From Xylanibacter muris (lineage in GTDB: Bacteria > Bacteroidota > Bacteroidia > Bacteroidales > Bacteroidaceae): a stretch of DNA of 64,000 bases. A program made the position numbers and the translations under genes. Every line of letters starts with the position of its first letter. Position 1 is the first letter of the stretch. Shown here one piece after another: positions 37,840-47,042 of the stretch. The notes beneath the pieces are model-generated. The model was not told the DNA's origin. It was given only the letters and a program-made list of their open reading frames with translations, and searched no databases. The stretch lies in assembly GCF_013166605.1 (NCBI RefSeq), contig NZ_JABKKF010000007.1:62001-126000 (forward strand). Reading direction: 5' to 3'.

Positions 37840-39177
37840 CTATCTGACGTCTTCTGTTATGAAATCCGGACGCTGGTCGGGCTGTTCTGTCCTTATTCCG
37901 ATGTTGTTGAATGTCACGTTTCTGGCATGGCGCACAAAGAATCCTTTTGCCGGAAGTATGCCCCACATGTTTGCTTCGGGATAGTCTTTCTCTTTTTCAT
38001 CTGTCGGTATGGAGATTTTTTCTGCTCCTCCTTTGTGGCTTACCGTGACGTTGCTTATATGTATGTCTTCCACAGGATGTCCGGGGAGTCCGGTCACCGA
38101 GCATCCAGTATTTCCGGCATTGCGTACGATGACGTTATCAATGTGCACATCGCGTATTTTCCCTACGTTGGTGATTGTCTGCCCTTGATAATATCCTCGT
38201 GCCCGGTTGCCAAGGCGTATGAATATAGGTGATTCTGTTCCCTCTGCAGTAATGTTGCTTACGTTGACGTTTTCGAGCACTCCGCCGTCTACAATCTCGA
38301 GTGATACGGCCGATATTCCGTGCGGGAGTCCGAAAAACTGTGATGTCTGGTCTTCTGACGGTTTTATGGTTATTCCGCTGATGTTGATGTTGCGAAACCC
38401 GCCGTTTGTCTCGGTACCAAGTTTTACAGCGTTGCAGTGGCTGCTTACAACACAGTTGCAGATGGTCACGTTCTCGCACATTCTCGGTGAGGTGCTTTTC
38501 AGGGTGATGCCGTCGTCATCGCTGTCTGCAATCATTCCGCTTACCACCACATCGTGGCATCCGTCAATGTCGAGCGCATCGTTATTGTAGTTGTTCCTGT
38601 TTTTTACCCTGATACCTTGTATTCTCAGACGGTCGCATGCCAGATAATGTTGCATCCAGCATCCGCTGTTTCTCAATGTGATGTCTTTAACCACAATATC
38701 GCGTCCCCGTATTATGCGAAGGAGATGCGGACGGGTGATACCTTCGTCATTCCATGACAGTTTCTTGAATGATTTACCTCTTCCGTCTATTGTACCGTAG
38801 CCGTCTATTACCACATTCTCCACATTGTCGGCATAAATGAGTTGTATGGTTTCGGTTTGTGTACGTAATGACAGATAGTCGGACTTCATGCCCTTGTAGT
38901 CTGCAAGGCTGGTGCTGCCATATAGTGTTGCTCCGTGTTCAAGATGTAGGTTTACATTGCTTTTAAGCACAATTGTTCCTATTTTATACATGCCTGTCGG
39001 CACAGTAACACGTCCGCCTCCAGCCTTGGAGCATGCATCGATGGCACGCTGTACCCCTTCTGTGCTCAGCTTAGTGGTGTCGTTCACTGCACCGTAGTCT
39101 GTTATACGGTAGTCTGCTGCATGGGTAAGCTGCAACATGCATGCCGCTATAAGTGAGAATATTGTTCTTTGTGTCAT
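37840..39177 (-). CDS. Glycoside hydrolase family 28 (polygalacturonase-like)
   Basis: The 445-residue protein has a signal peptide (MTQRTIFSLIAACMLQLTHA) and a right-handed beta-helix. Early blocks are RITDYGAVNDTTK and AIDACSKAGGGRVTVPTG. The catalytic region shows NNDALDIDGCHDV and DSDDDGITLKS, which supply the acidic residues of GH28, followed by SHCNAVKLGTETNGGFRNI. It should cut galacturonan or a rhamnogalacturonan in the periplasm or outside. It lies 30 bases behind the SLBB gene in one operon, an unusual pairing. Confidence 0.9.
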   Translation of the reverse strand: MTQRTIFSLIAACMLQLTHAADYRITDYGAVNDTTKLSTEGVQRAIDACSKAGGGRVTVPTGMYKIGTIVLKSNVNLHLEHGATLYGSTSLADYKGMKSDYLSLRTQTETIQLIYADNVENVVIDGYGTIDGRGKSFKKLSWNDEGITRPHLLRIIRGRDIVVKDITLRNSGCWMQHYLACDRLRIQGIRVKNRNNYNNDALDIDGCHDVVVSGMIADSDDDGITLKSTSPRMCENVTICNCVVSSHCNAVKLGTETNGGFRNINISGITIKPSEDQTSQFFGLPHGISAVSLEIVDGGVLENVNVSNITAEGTESPIFIRLGNRARGYYQGQTITNVGKIRDVHIDNVIVRNAGNTGCSVTGLPGHPVEDIHISNVTVSHKGGAEKISIPTDEKEKDYPEANMWGILPAKGFFVRHARNVTFNNIGIRTEQPDQRPDFITEDVR

Positions 39178-39207
39178 ATTTACGGGTTTGGCTGTTTGGG
39201 TCTGCTG

Positions 39208-41724
39208 TTATTTCATCAAGTTGGCTATCGTTGCGATCATTGTCGCTATTGAGGCTGTACCAGAACCGATGGCGACGATCTCCGCAGTAGACATCTTCTT
39301 GTTTATCGGTCTGCTTGACACGACTATTTCACATCCCGGCAACGGTTTGTTGCTATAGCTTGCCTTTGCAACTGTTCCGTTCATATATATGATGAATGTT
39401 TTGTTCTTCTTTGCCCTGTTGCCCCAGCCTCCGGCCTGGTCTATGTAATAGCTTATGCTTTTTCCTTCACGATACGCGACGGTGGTGGGGTACATCACGT
39501 CTCCGCTTATCTTCACTGTTCCGGAATACTCCGGGATTATTATTCTGTCTCCCTCACGCAATACGACATCATAGTTGCTTCCCGGATTTTCTATGGCCTT
39601 GTCAAGATTAATACCCACAAAATATGTTTCTCCAAGGTCGAGTTTCTTAATGTCTACGGAGTCTTTTGAGCCGCTTTGTGCATTTGCCATCTTTATTACG
39701 GATTCCATTCTCAGGCGTTCGTCCGGTGTTATTTTACGTTCAAGGCGTGCTCCTTGCGGGAATGCTGTGTTTGTAAATCCTCCCGATTGTTTGATGATTT
39801 CACTTATTCTCTGGCTTTTCTTTGACAATGTGTATGTTCCAGGGAACATTATCTCTCCTTCAATCTTCACATTCTGTTGTTTTGAGAATCCGGGGCTTGT
39901 ACGCACATACACCTCGTCGTATGGCATGAGCTTGAAGCCCTGTTCTCCGTCGATTACAAATCCGTCCTTAAGCGCGAATGAGTAAGTATGTGCAATAGTA
40001 TCGGATGATGTCAATGCATTAGGATTTATTATGCGTCGTGCTATGTCCACTTTCATTATTGATGCGGCGTCTGTAAGCCCTCCGGCCTGTAGGATGAAAT
40101 CCTCAAGTGTCTCATTGTCTGCATACATATAAACTCCGGGATAGATTACCTCTCCGTGTATTGTAAGTGTCTGCTGTTCGAGCAAATCTTTCTTGCTCGG
40201 TATGTATAGTACGTCTTCGTTTTTAAGCGGTATGTCTGCAACTTTTCCTGACATGATGCCGTCAACGTCTACGGACAGAACCTCAAGGGTACGGTCTGGT
40301 TTCATTCTGTGCATTACGGCATGTGCGGTGAAAGCGTCTTCGGTGACCCCGTCTGCGTTCTCAATCAGCGATTTCACTGTTGCTATGCCGTTTCCTACCT
40401 GATACATTCCGGGGCGGAACACAGCACCTTTTATTTCCGCCATGTTTGAATACCGCGGCAGTATTGAATCTACGCTTAGCGAGTCCTCATCATAGAGTTG
40501 GAATGAACTCATGTCGAATTCTCCGATGTTGAATACGGAATACTGTGTTCCGGCCTTGCGCACCAGACGTACGGATTTCTTATATGCGTCTCCTGTAAAT
40601 CCTCCGGAATACTTCAGAAGTGTTTCCACGCTTTCGTTCTTCTTCATTTCGTAAAACATCGGGCGTTTCACTTTTCCGGTAATATTCACGAGACAGTCGT
40701 ATGGGCCTACGACCACAACATCGTTGTCGGCCAGCCGTATGTTGCCTGTGAGTTTTCCGTTCAGGATATAGTCGTAGATGTCTACAACGGTTACAAGACG
40801 GTTGTTGCGGAATACCTTTATGTTGCGCAAGGTTCCTATGTCGTTGGTTCCCCCTGCCATATATAGTGCATGGAATACGGAGGCAAATGCCGACAGGGTG
40901 TATGTTCCCGGATTTTTTACTTCCCCCATTACATTAACCATTATCGTACGTGTCTGTCCTACTGTAAGCTGTATTCTTGAACTGCTGTATCTTGCTCCGA
41001 GTGTTGAGCGAAGATGCGCGTTGGCTTGTTCCACTGTAAGTCCGCTGACGGTTATCGGGCCGTATCCGTCTATTATTACGGTTCCGTCGGGAGTGACGGT
41101 GCTTTCTATTGTTTTCTGTGAAGCTCCGTAAATGTCAATATATACGGCATCGCCAGGACCGAGACGGTAGTTCTTCGGTGTGGCAATATTCATGTTTGGT
41201 TCAAACGTAAGATTCTTATTGTTGAAGATGTCACGTCCGAAAACTTTGCGTCTTGGTTCCTTCTTTTTCACGTTGTCCATTATCATGTCTAATGAATCGG
41301 GCATGAATTCAGACAGTTCGTCTTTCATTTCCATGAATTCGTCATCTTCTTCATTGTATGTGTTTTTCATGTCAGTTCTCTCATCTTTTATGATGAAGCC
41401 CGATTTTGTACTTTCTGCCGCTCTTTTCTTTTTGCCGTTGTCCTTACGGCTGCGGTCGTCTGTCTTCACAGCTCCGTTGGTTATGTCTTTTGTTCCTAAT
41501 CCTTGTTTCTGTATCTGTCTTTCATATTTGTTTCTCACTCTTCTTATCTGTTCTATCGTAACGCCGCGTTGCATCAGTCTTGTTACGATTTGTGCCTGGT
41601 CGGTGCCTTTAGCCTGTTCTTTCATTACAAATTCCACTATGTCCTGATCGCTCATTGATGATTGTGCAAATGATACGGTGGCACAGGCCAGTAGAAGAAG
41701 CATTGGAAAAATATATCTTTTCAT
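39208..41724 (-). CDS. Polysaccharide export outer-membrane protein with multiple SLBB domains (Wza-like)
   Basis: The 838-residue protein has a signal peptide (cut after SFA), a charged, mostly helical region to about residue 165 and a poly-export domain (YRLGPGDAVYIDIYG). Several SLBB repeats follow, each marked by a G-x-V-xxPG-xY pattern: GEVKNPGTYTL, GAVFRPGMYQV, GEVIYPGVYMY, GEIMFPGTYTL, GDVMYPTTVAY. A C-terminal helix closes it. Wza-type proteins form the outer-membrane channel for capsule or exopolysaccharide. No glycosyltransferases or Wzc are nearby, so it is an orphan exporter in an operon with GH28. Confidence 0.9.
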   Translation of the reverse strand: MKRYIFPMLLLLACATVSFAQSSMSDQDIVEFVMKEQAKGTDQAQIVTRLMQRGVTIEQIRRVRNKYERQIQKQGLGTKDITNGAVKTDDRSRKDNGKKKRAAESTKSGFIIKDERTDMKNTYNEEDDEFMEMKDELSEFMPDSLDMIMDNVKKKEPRRKVFGRDIFNNKNLTFEPNMNIATPKNYRLGPGDAVYIDIYGASQKTIESTVTPDGTVIIDGYGPITVSGLTVEQANAHLRSTLGARYSSSRIQLTVGQTRTIMVNVMGEVKNPGTYTLSAFASVFHALYMAGGTNDIGTLRNIKVFRNNRLVTVVDIYDYILNGKLTGNIRLADNDVVVVGPYDCLVNITGKVKRPMFYEMKKNESVETLLKYSGGFTGDAYKKSVRLVRKAGTQYSVFNIGEFDMSSFQLYDEDSLSVDSILPRYSNMAEIKGAVFRPGMYQVGNGIATVKSLIENADGVTEDAFTAHAVMHRMKPDRTLEVLSVDVDGIMSGKVADIPLKNEDVLYIPSKKDLLEQQTLTIHGEVIYPGVYMYADNETLEDFILQAGGLTDAASIMKVDIARRIINPNALTSSDTIAHTYSFALKDGFVIDGEQGFKLMPYDEVYVRTSPGFSKQQNVKIEGEIMFPGTYTLSKKSQRISEIIKQSGGFTNTAFPQGARLERKITPDERLRMESVIKMANAQSGSKDSVDIKKLDLGETYFVGINLDKAIENPGSNYDVVLREGDRIIIPEYSGTVKISGDVMYPTTVAYREGKSISYYIDQAGGWGNRAKKNKTFIIYMNGTVAKASYSNKPLPGCEIVVSSRPINKKMSTAEIVAIGSGTASIATMIATIANLMK

Positions 41725-41792
41725 AAGTTTTTAGTGTGATAAACAATATTGTATTTACATAAGTAATAACTGCCCATCCGGCAAATTTATTG

Positions 41793-41800
41793 CAAAGATA
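41793..41800 (-). promoter_or_regulatory. Predicted -7 element of the SLBB-GH28 operon
   Basis: On the minus strand TATCTTTG at 41800-41793 matches the consensus; no good -33 partner is seen. It is divergent from the tmRNA promoter 44 bases away. Confidence 0.4.
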
Positions 41801-41820
41801 CTGAATTTAATTATAAAAGT

Positions 41821-41851
41821 GTTGTAGTTCGGGAATTTTTATTTACCTTTG
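41821..41851 (+). promoter_or_regulatory. Predicted promoter of tmRNA
   Basis: GTTG at 41821-41824, 19 bases, then TACCTTTG at 41844-41851. The mature RNA begins about 90 bases downstream. Confidence 0.55.
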
Positions 41852-41939
41852 CATCATGATAGTGTGATGCAGGAGCAGTTTATGACATGTTTCTCCGCTG
41901 TGATTGCATTTCTATTCCTTTTTTACGGGCATTTTCATT

Positions 41940-42338
41940 GGGGTTGACTGGATTTGACAGCCGGATGAGATGGTACGTAAGCATGCGGAGTGAAGACTGT
42001 GGACTCCCTAATCAATTCGGTCAAAAATTTATCTGGCGAAAACAAGTATGCTCTCGCTGCCTAATCGAAGTACAGTAGATTACTGGCTTTATCCTGTCAC
42101 CAGGTGACGGGACGAGACATCACTCAGACGCTGTTGTTCCGAAGCTGTCTGGTAAAGTGGTGCAGTTAAATCGGAAATAGTTGTCTGCAGCCCCGTGCAG
42201 GCAATGAGATTCAGGGGATAAGGCTGTTGTTGGTGGTCCGGGTCTTGCAACGGCACGAAAACCGAAGTCCGGAATAAGCATGTAGAAAGCGTATGGTTTC
42301 CCGGTTTGGACGAGGGTTCGATTCCCTCCAGCTCCACA
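41940..42338 (+). ncRNA. ssrA: Transfer-messenger RNA (tmRNA)
   Basis: The 5' end GGGGTTGACTGGATTTGACAG is the tmRNA hallmark. Its first seven bases pair with CAGCTCC at 42329-42335, and the T-arm reads GGGTTCGATTCCC. The tag frame is at 42035-42064, GGC GAA AAC AAG TAT GCT CTC GCT GCC TAA, giving GENKYALAA, very close to tags in other Bacteroidales. It rescues stalled ribosomes with SmpB and marks the peptide for proteolysis. CCA is not fully encoded. Reading frames over this gene are spurious. Confidence 0.97.
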
Positions 42339-42386
42339 AATGAGAAACGGCTTGCAGACAATCTGCAAGCCGTTTCTCATTTGCAT
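42338..42386 (+). terminator. Terminator of tmRNA
   Basis: A perfect 20-base stem (AAATGAGAAACGGCTTGCAG, 42338-42357, with its complement at 42363-42382) closes a five-base loop. Confidence 0.85.
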
Positions 42387-42452
42387 TAATGTGTGTTTCC
42401 GAATGATTCAGTTTATGGGATAAGCCTAAAAAATGCGGCCTACGCTGGATGC

Positions 42453-42770
42453 CTATATTACAACTGCCGTACCGCTTGTTGTCACCATCAGCATCGAGCC
42501 GCTCGCTCCGATAGTCTCGTAGTCGAAGTCTACGGCCACTACTGCGTTTGCTCCCATTTCAATGGCTTTCTGCTGCATTTCCTTCAGTGATGTTTCTTTT
42601 GCCTCACGTATTACCTTTTCGTATGCATTGCTTCTGCCACCGATTATATCGCGTATATTTGCCATAAAGTCTTTTACTATGTTGGCCCCAATAATTGTCT
42701 CGCCTGTGACTATGCCAAGGTATTCACGAATCGGGTGTCCTTCGATTGTGGGTGTGGTTGTTGTAATCAT
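42453..42770 (-). CDS. YbjQ/UPF0145-family protein
   Basis: The 105-residue protein matches the YbjQ family: [17 protein letters not shown] at the N-terminus and [13 protein letters not shown] near residue 75. The family forms a pentameric ring and was once called a heavy-metal-binding domain; its role is unknown. It is cytoplasmic, with no signal peptide. The LMW phosphatase gene lies upstream on the same strand. Confidence 0.9.
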   Translation of the reverse strand: MITTTTPTIEGHPIREYLGIVTGETIIGANIVKDFMANIRDIIGGRSNAYEKVIREAKETSLKEMQQKAIEMGANAVVAVDFDYETIGASGSMLMVTTSGTAVVI

Positions 42771-42844
42771 GATACTGGTTTTATGTTATTTATTAATACT
42801 ATAATATATATATGTTCGCGTACATTAAGTATGTCTTACGTGTC

Positions 42845-43318
42845 TTATTGCTTTATGATTACATCAAGTAGACCGTTACATGCATCTTCGAGCAGTTCTA
42901 TCACAAGTTCAAAATCCTTGTCATTTCCGTAGTAAGGGTCTGGAATGTAGGTATAAGCTTTGTGTGAAACCAGAAAATCAGCCATGCACCTCACCTTGCC
43001 CTTCTCTTCACTGTTTTCAGCCATAGACGTCACTGCGCGAAGATTGTCTTTGTCCATGACGATGATAATGTCGAAAAGACTGAAATCTTTCTTTGAGAAC
43101 TGTCTTGCATGGCTGTCGAATTTATATCCGTGCGATGCTCCGTGTCTGCGCATACGGCTGTCGGGCAGTTGTCCGACATGCCATGAGCCGATTCCGGCGG
43201 AGTCGATAAGGAAGCCTTCTTCCATACCGTGCTCTTTTACGATATGTTTCATTATTCCTTCGGCAGCCGGTGAGCGGCATATATTGCCAAGGCATATAAA
43301 AAGTAGTTTTTTCTTCAT
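42845..43318 (-). CDS. Low-molecular-weight protein-tyrosine-phosphatase
   Basis: The 157-residue protein has the P-loop CLGNICRS at residues 9-16 (Cys-x5-Arg-Ser) and the general acid in YIPDPYYG near residue 128. Such enzymes remove phosphate from tyrosine kinases of capsule systems, and an orphan Wza-like exporter lies 1.5 kb away on the same strand. That link is speculative because tmRNA lies between them. Confidence 0.93.
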   Translation of the reverse strand: MKKKLLFICLGNICRSPAAEGIMKHIVKEHGMEEGFLIDSAGIGSWHVGQLPDSRMRRHGASHGYKFDSHARQFSKKDFSLFDIIIVMDKDNLRAVTSMAENSEEKGKVRCMADFLVSHKAYTYIPDPYYGNDKDFELVIELLEDACNGLLDVIIKQ

Positions 43319-43433
43319 TTTTATTTATACAGAATTCATAGACAATTCGACTCCGGATAATTTAAATCAAGCTTGAAATATCCGTAAAGCCGCTTATATT
43401 TTACAAATATACTACATATTTTAAAAGAAACTT

Positions 43434-43464
43434 TTTGTATGTTTGTTTTTTTACATTATTTTTG
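43434..43464 (+). promoter_or_regulatory. Promoter of the DUF554 gene
   Basis: TTTG at 43434-43437, exactly 19 bases, then TATTTTTG at 43457-43464. The ATG of the gene lies only six bases after the -7 box. Confidence 0.75.
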
Positions 43465-43469
43465 CAAAT

Positions 43470-44159
43470 ATGTTAGGTACTATAGTAAATACATTGTGTA
43501 TTGTTGCCGGTACGGTTGCCGGAGTGGTGTTCCACAGGGGCATCGGTGATAAATACAAGACGGCACTTTATAATGGTTTGGGGCTTGTTAGCCTCGGAAT
43601 AGGGTTTAATGCCGTGATATCAAACTTACCTAAGAGCGGATATCCGGTGCTGTTTGTAGTTTCGATTGCACTTGGCAGTGTTGCCGGAACGGCAATGGAT
43701 ATCGACGGCCGTTTTCGCAGGCTTGTTGACAAGCGTTCCGGGGCACGTGGCGGCAAGACGCTTGCCGACGGTCTTTCAGCGGCAATTCTTTTGTATTGCA
43801 TAGGGCCGTTGTCGATGCTCGGGCCGGTGATCAGTGCCTTGAAGGGCGACAATACATTCCTGTTTACCAATGCCACCCTTGATTTTGTGTCATCGGCAGT
43901 GTTTGCTTCCACATACGGTCCATGGATGTCTTTGGCGGCCATTGTACTGTTTTGCTGGCAGGGTATGTTCTATTTCATTGCCGTGATATCGGGCACTGCC
44001 ATAAGTGCCTCTCTTATGACTGAACTTCTTATCGTGGGAGGGCTGATGATTGCCGGAAGCGGTTTTTCCCTGTTGGGAATAAAAGACTGCAAGACGTTGA
44101 ATCTTCTGCCATCGCTTCTTGTTCCGGTCATATTCTTTGTTTTGAAGAGCGTCATTTAA
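43470..44159 (+). CDS. DUF554 membrane protein (YqgA-like)
   Basis: The start MLGTIVNTLCIVAGTVAGV at 43470 is the family's usual N-terminus; an earlier ATG at 43443 lies upstream of the promoter -7 box. The 229 residues form about seven membrane helices, with the conserved LSAAILLYCIGPLSMLG near residue 105. The function is unknown; transport has been proposed. The ATG lies about where transcription should start, so the mRNA may be leaderless. Confidence 0.9.
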   Translation: MLGTIVNTLCIVAGTVAGVVFHRGIGDKYKTALYNGLGLVSLGIGFNAVISNLPKSGYPVLFVVSIALGSVAGTAMDIDGRFRRLVDKRSGARGGKTLADGLSAAILLYCIGPLSMLGPVISALKGDNTFLFTNATLDFVSSAVFASTYGPWMSLAAIVLFCWQGMFYFIAVISGTAISASLMTELLIVGGLMIAGSGFSLLGIKDCKTLNLLPSLLVPVIFFVLKSVI

Positions 44160-44213
44160 GTTTGGAATATTTTAAATAAAGTGAATATCTTTCATGATTA
44201 ATCTTATTTGTAT

Positions 44214-44221
44214 TACCTTTG
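44214..44221 (+). promoter_or_regulatory. Predicted -7 element of the META lipoprotein gene
   Basis: TACCTTTG at 44214-44221 matches the consensus; the -33 box is not clear. Confidence 0.4.
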
Positions 44222-44285
44222 CATCGGATAATGTCTGTGGCCTGTGTATTGGTGTGCCACAGCATAAAAAATAAAAAAACAGGAT

Positions 44286-44705
44286 ATGAAAAAGATTTTT
44301 GCAGCATTGGTTTTGGGTTCTGCTTTGGCATCATGCGCCACGGGCAGCAAGACATCCGGTATGGCATCACTCGAAGGAGAGTGGAGTGTAGTCAGTATTG
44401 ACGGTGAGAAGGTGATTGTGCCGGAACATCAGGATGCGCCTTTTATTGGTTTTGACATGGAGAAAAAGCATATTTACGGAAGCACAAGCTGTAACAGGCT
44501 TACCGGTGGTTTAAACATTGACGAGAAAAGGTCGGCAATAGATTTCAGTGCGATGGGAAGTACACGTATGATGTGCCCTGACATGAAAATCGAAGACGGT
44601 TTGCTCAATGCGTTCGGACGTGTGAAGACCTATGAGGTGAAGAAAGATGTCATGAAGCTTAAGGATGCGAACGGTAAGCCGGTTATTGAATTGAAGAAGA
44701 AATAA
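44286..44705 (+). CDS. META-domain lipoprotein (HslJ-like)
   Basis: The 139-residue protein has a lipoprotein signal ending ALASC (lipid at Cys17) and a META domain: LEGEWSVVSIDGEKV, then YGSTSCNRLTGGL and TRMMCPDM. HslJ relatives in E. coli are linked to novobiocin resistance and heat shock; the molecular role is unknown. It is probably attached to a membrane facing the periplasm. The gene is monocistronic between its own promoter and a terminator. Confidence 0.88.
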   Translation: MKKIFAALVLGSALASCATGSKTSGMASLEGEWSVVSIDGEKVIVPEHQDAPFIGFDMEKKHIYGSTSCNRLTGGLNIDEKRSAIDFSAMGSTRMMCPDMKIEDGLLNAFGRVKTYEVKKDVMKLKDANGKPVIELKKK

Positions 44706-44721
44706 AGGCTCCTTTATAAAA

Positions 44722-44777
44722 ATAAAGGGCGGCACCCGGAAAGTTTTGTATAGACTTTGGGGTGTCGCCCTTTTTGA
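44722..44777 (+). terminator. Terminator after the META gene
   Basis: AAAGGGCGGCACCC pairs with GGGTGTCGCCCTTT around a shorter inner stem (AAAGT/ACTTT), followed by a T run. Confidence 0.8.
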
Positions 44778-44817
44778 TTATATGATTCTTTTATTTGCGT
44801 GTGGGTTTTTATTATGA

Positions 44818-47010
44818 TTATCTGATAAACAGAAGTTCGCGATACTTCGGCAAAGTCCAGAGTCCGTCTTCCACAATCATCTCAAGGCTGTCGATACGGT
44901 CGCGTATTGCCTGGATTTTAGGCTCGACGGTGTTGTGGTAGGCTATTGCACGCTCATGGATGCTTTCGATGCGGTTTGCCACCCTGCGTGACTCAATCAG
45001 TTCGTCGACAAGTGTTTCGATGGTCTCTGTGCTTTCTGCGATTTCCTCTATCAGTTTCATGTTTCGTTGGCTCAGCCTGATGGCCTTGTCGGCAGGAAAT
45101 ATGTTTTTCATGCTTTGGACGTTTCTTATCAGTTTGCTCTGATAGTGGGTGGCCACAGGTATGATATGGTTCATAGACAGGTCACCGATAACCCTTGCCT
45201 CTATCTGTACAGTCTTGACGTATGTCTCCCATTTCACTTCGTTGCGTGCTTCGAGCTCCTTCCTGTTCATCACCTTTACAGACTCAAACATTCTGATGCT
45301 GGCTTCATCGAGATAACGTTCGAACACTACGGGGCAGCTGCTCTCGGTGTCGAGACCGCGGCGGTGTGCCTCTTCAATCCATTCCTCGCTGTATCCGTTT
45401 CCGTCGAAGCGTATGGGCTTGCATGTCTTGATGTCTTCGCGCAGGATATCGAGTATTGCGCTTATTTTGCTTTCACCGTTTTCCATGAGCCTGTCTACGC
45501 GTTCCTTGAATGATGTCAGTGCTTCTGCCATTGCAGAATTGAGGGCGATCATTGCCGAGGCGCAGTTAGCCTCCGATCCTATTGCGCGGAATTCGAATCG
45601 GTTGCCTGTGAAGGCGAACGGGCTTGTCCGGTTACGGTCGGTATTGTCGATGATGAGCTGCGGTATCTGCGGTATGTCGAGTTCCATGCCTTGTTTGGCC
45701 TTGAGGTTGAAAAGCTCGTCTTTATGCGAGTTTTCTATGTGGTCGAGCAGTTCGTTCAGCTGTTTGCCGAGGAAAGATGATATTATGGCCGGAGGTGCCT
45801 CGTTTCCTCCGAGACGGTGTGAGTTTGTGGCACTCATTATGCTTGCCTTCAGCAGTCCGTTGTGTCTGTATACGGCCATCAGTGTCTCAACGATGAACGT
45901 TACGAAGCGCAGGTTCTCCTCGGGTGTCTTTCCCGGGGCATGCAGCAGTTTGCCGTTGTCGGCACAAAGGCTCCAGTTGTTGTGTTTTCCCGAACCGTTG
46001 ATGCCGTCGAACGGTTTTTCGTGTAGCAGGACTCTGAATCCGTGTTTGCGTGCTATTTTTTTCATCAGCGACATGAGGAGCATGTTGTGGTCTACGGCCA
46101 GGTTGCATTCCTCATATATCGGTGCAAGTTCAAACTGGTTCGGTGCGACCTCGTTGTGGCGTGTCTTGCATGGTATGGACAGTTCCAGTGCCTGTATCTC
46201 GAGATCTTTCATGAAAGCCTGCACACGGTCGGGGATTGTGCCGAAATAGTGGTCGTCCATTTGCTGGTTCTTTGCGCTTTCATGTCCCATGAGCGTGCGT
46301 CCGGTCAGCATCAGGTCGGGGCGTGCCGAGTATAGTCCTTCGTCAACGAGAAAATATTCCTGTTCCCATCCAAGGTTGCATTTCACCTTTGTCACGTCCG
46401 TATAGAAATATTTGCACACTTCGGTGGCAGCCTTTCCCACGGCATGGAGTGCGCGCAGCAATGGTGCCTTATAGTCGAGGGCCTCGCCGGTGTATGATAT
46501 GAAGATGGTCGGTATGCACAGTGTGTCGTCGATGATGAATACCGGTGAGGTTGGATCCCATGCAGAGTATCCCCGTGCCTCGAATGTGTTGCGTATACCT
46601 CCGTTGGGGAAAGAGCTGGCGTCGGGTTCCTGCTGTACGAGCAGTTTGCCGCTGAAGTTCTCGACCATTCCTCCCTTGCCGTCATGTTCCACGAAAGCGT
46701 CGTGTTTCTCGGCCGTACCTTCTGTAAGCGGCTGAAACCAGTGTGTGTAGTGTGTCACACCCATTTCCATCGCCCATTGTTTCATGCCCGCAGCCACGGC
46801 ATCGGCGATGGAGCGGTCGAGGCGTGTGCCGTTGTCTATGACATCAATAAGTTTCGCGTAAACATCGGCCGGAAGATACTTATACATCTTATGGCGGTTG
46901 AAGACATATTTTCCGAAGTACTCGGACGGCCGTTCTTTAGGTGTAGCCACTTCCAAAGCTCTCTTCTTGAAAGCTTCCTCCACTACCTGGAATCTTAAGT
47001 TTACTGACAT
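44818..47010 (-). CDS. glnN: Glutamine synthetase type III
   Basis: GSIII makes glutamine from glutamate, ammonium and ATP. The 730 residues are the usual length for this class, which is much larger than GSI. Typical blocks are VTHYTHWFQPLTEGTAEKHD, CNLGWEQEYFLVD, TRHNEVAPNQFELAPIYEE (metal-binding) and NGSGKHNNWSL. The C-terminal long helix is present. It is the last gene of a minus-strand operon with aguA and aguB, which release ammonium from agmatine, so capture of that nitrogen is a sensible role. Confidence 0.96.
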   Translation of the reverse strand: MSVNLRFQVVEEAFKKRALEVATPKERPSEYFGKYVFNRHKMYKYLPADVYAKLIDVIDNGTRLDRSIADAVAAGMKQWAMEMGVTHYTHWFQPLTEGTAEKHDAFVEHDGKGGMVENFSGKLLVQQEPDASSFPNGGIRNTFEARGYSAWDPTSPVFIIDDTLCIPTIFISYTGEALDYKAPLLRALHAVGKAATEVCKYFYTDVTKVKCNLGWEQEYFLVDEGLYSARPDLMLTGRTLMGHESAKNQQMDDHYFGTIPDRVQAFMKDLEIQALELSIPCKTRHNEVAPNQFELAPIYEECNLAVDHNMLLMSLMKKIARKHGFRVLLHEKPFDGINGSGKHNNWSLCADNGKLLHAPGKTPEENLRFVTFIVETLMAVYRHNGLLKASIMSATNSHRLGGNEAPPAIISSFLGKQLNELLDHIENSHKDELFNLKAKQGMELDIPQIPQLIIDNTDRNRTSPFAFTGNRFEFRAIGSEANCASAMIALNSAMAEALTSFKERVDRLMENGESKISAILDILREDIKTCKPIRFDGNGYSEEWIEEAHRRGLDTESSCPVVFERYLDEASIRMFESVKVMNRKELEARNEVKWETYVKTVQIEARVIGDLSMNHIIPVATHYQSKLIRNVQSMKNIFPADKAIRLSQRNMKLIEEIAESTETIETLVDELIESRRVANRIESIHERAIAYHNTVEPKIQAIRDRIDSLEMIVEDGLWTLPKYRELLFIR

Positions 47011-47042
47011 TTTCTTCTTTATTTGATTGTTTTTTATTCTAT

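Noticed and set aside
42089..42386. Two overlapping minus-strand frames of about 90 codons at 42089-42386
   Set aside because: They lie antisense to tmRNA and its terminator. The peptide start (ELEGIEPSSKPGNHTLS) is a well-known artefact of structured RNA genes.
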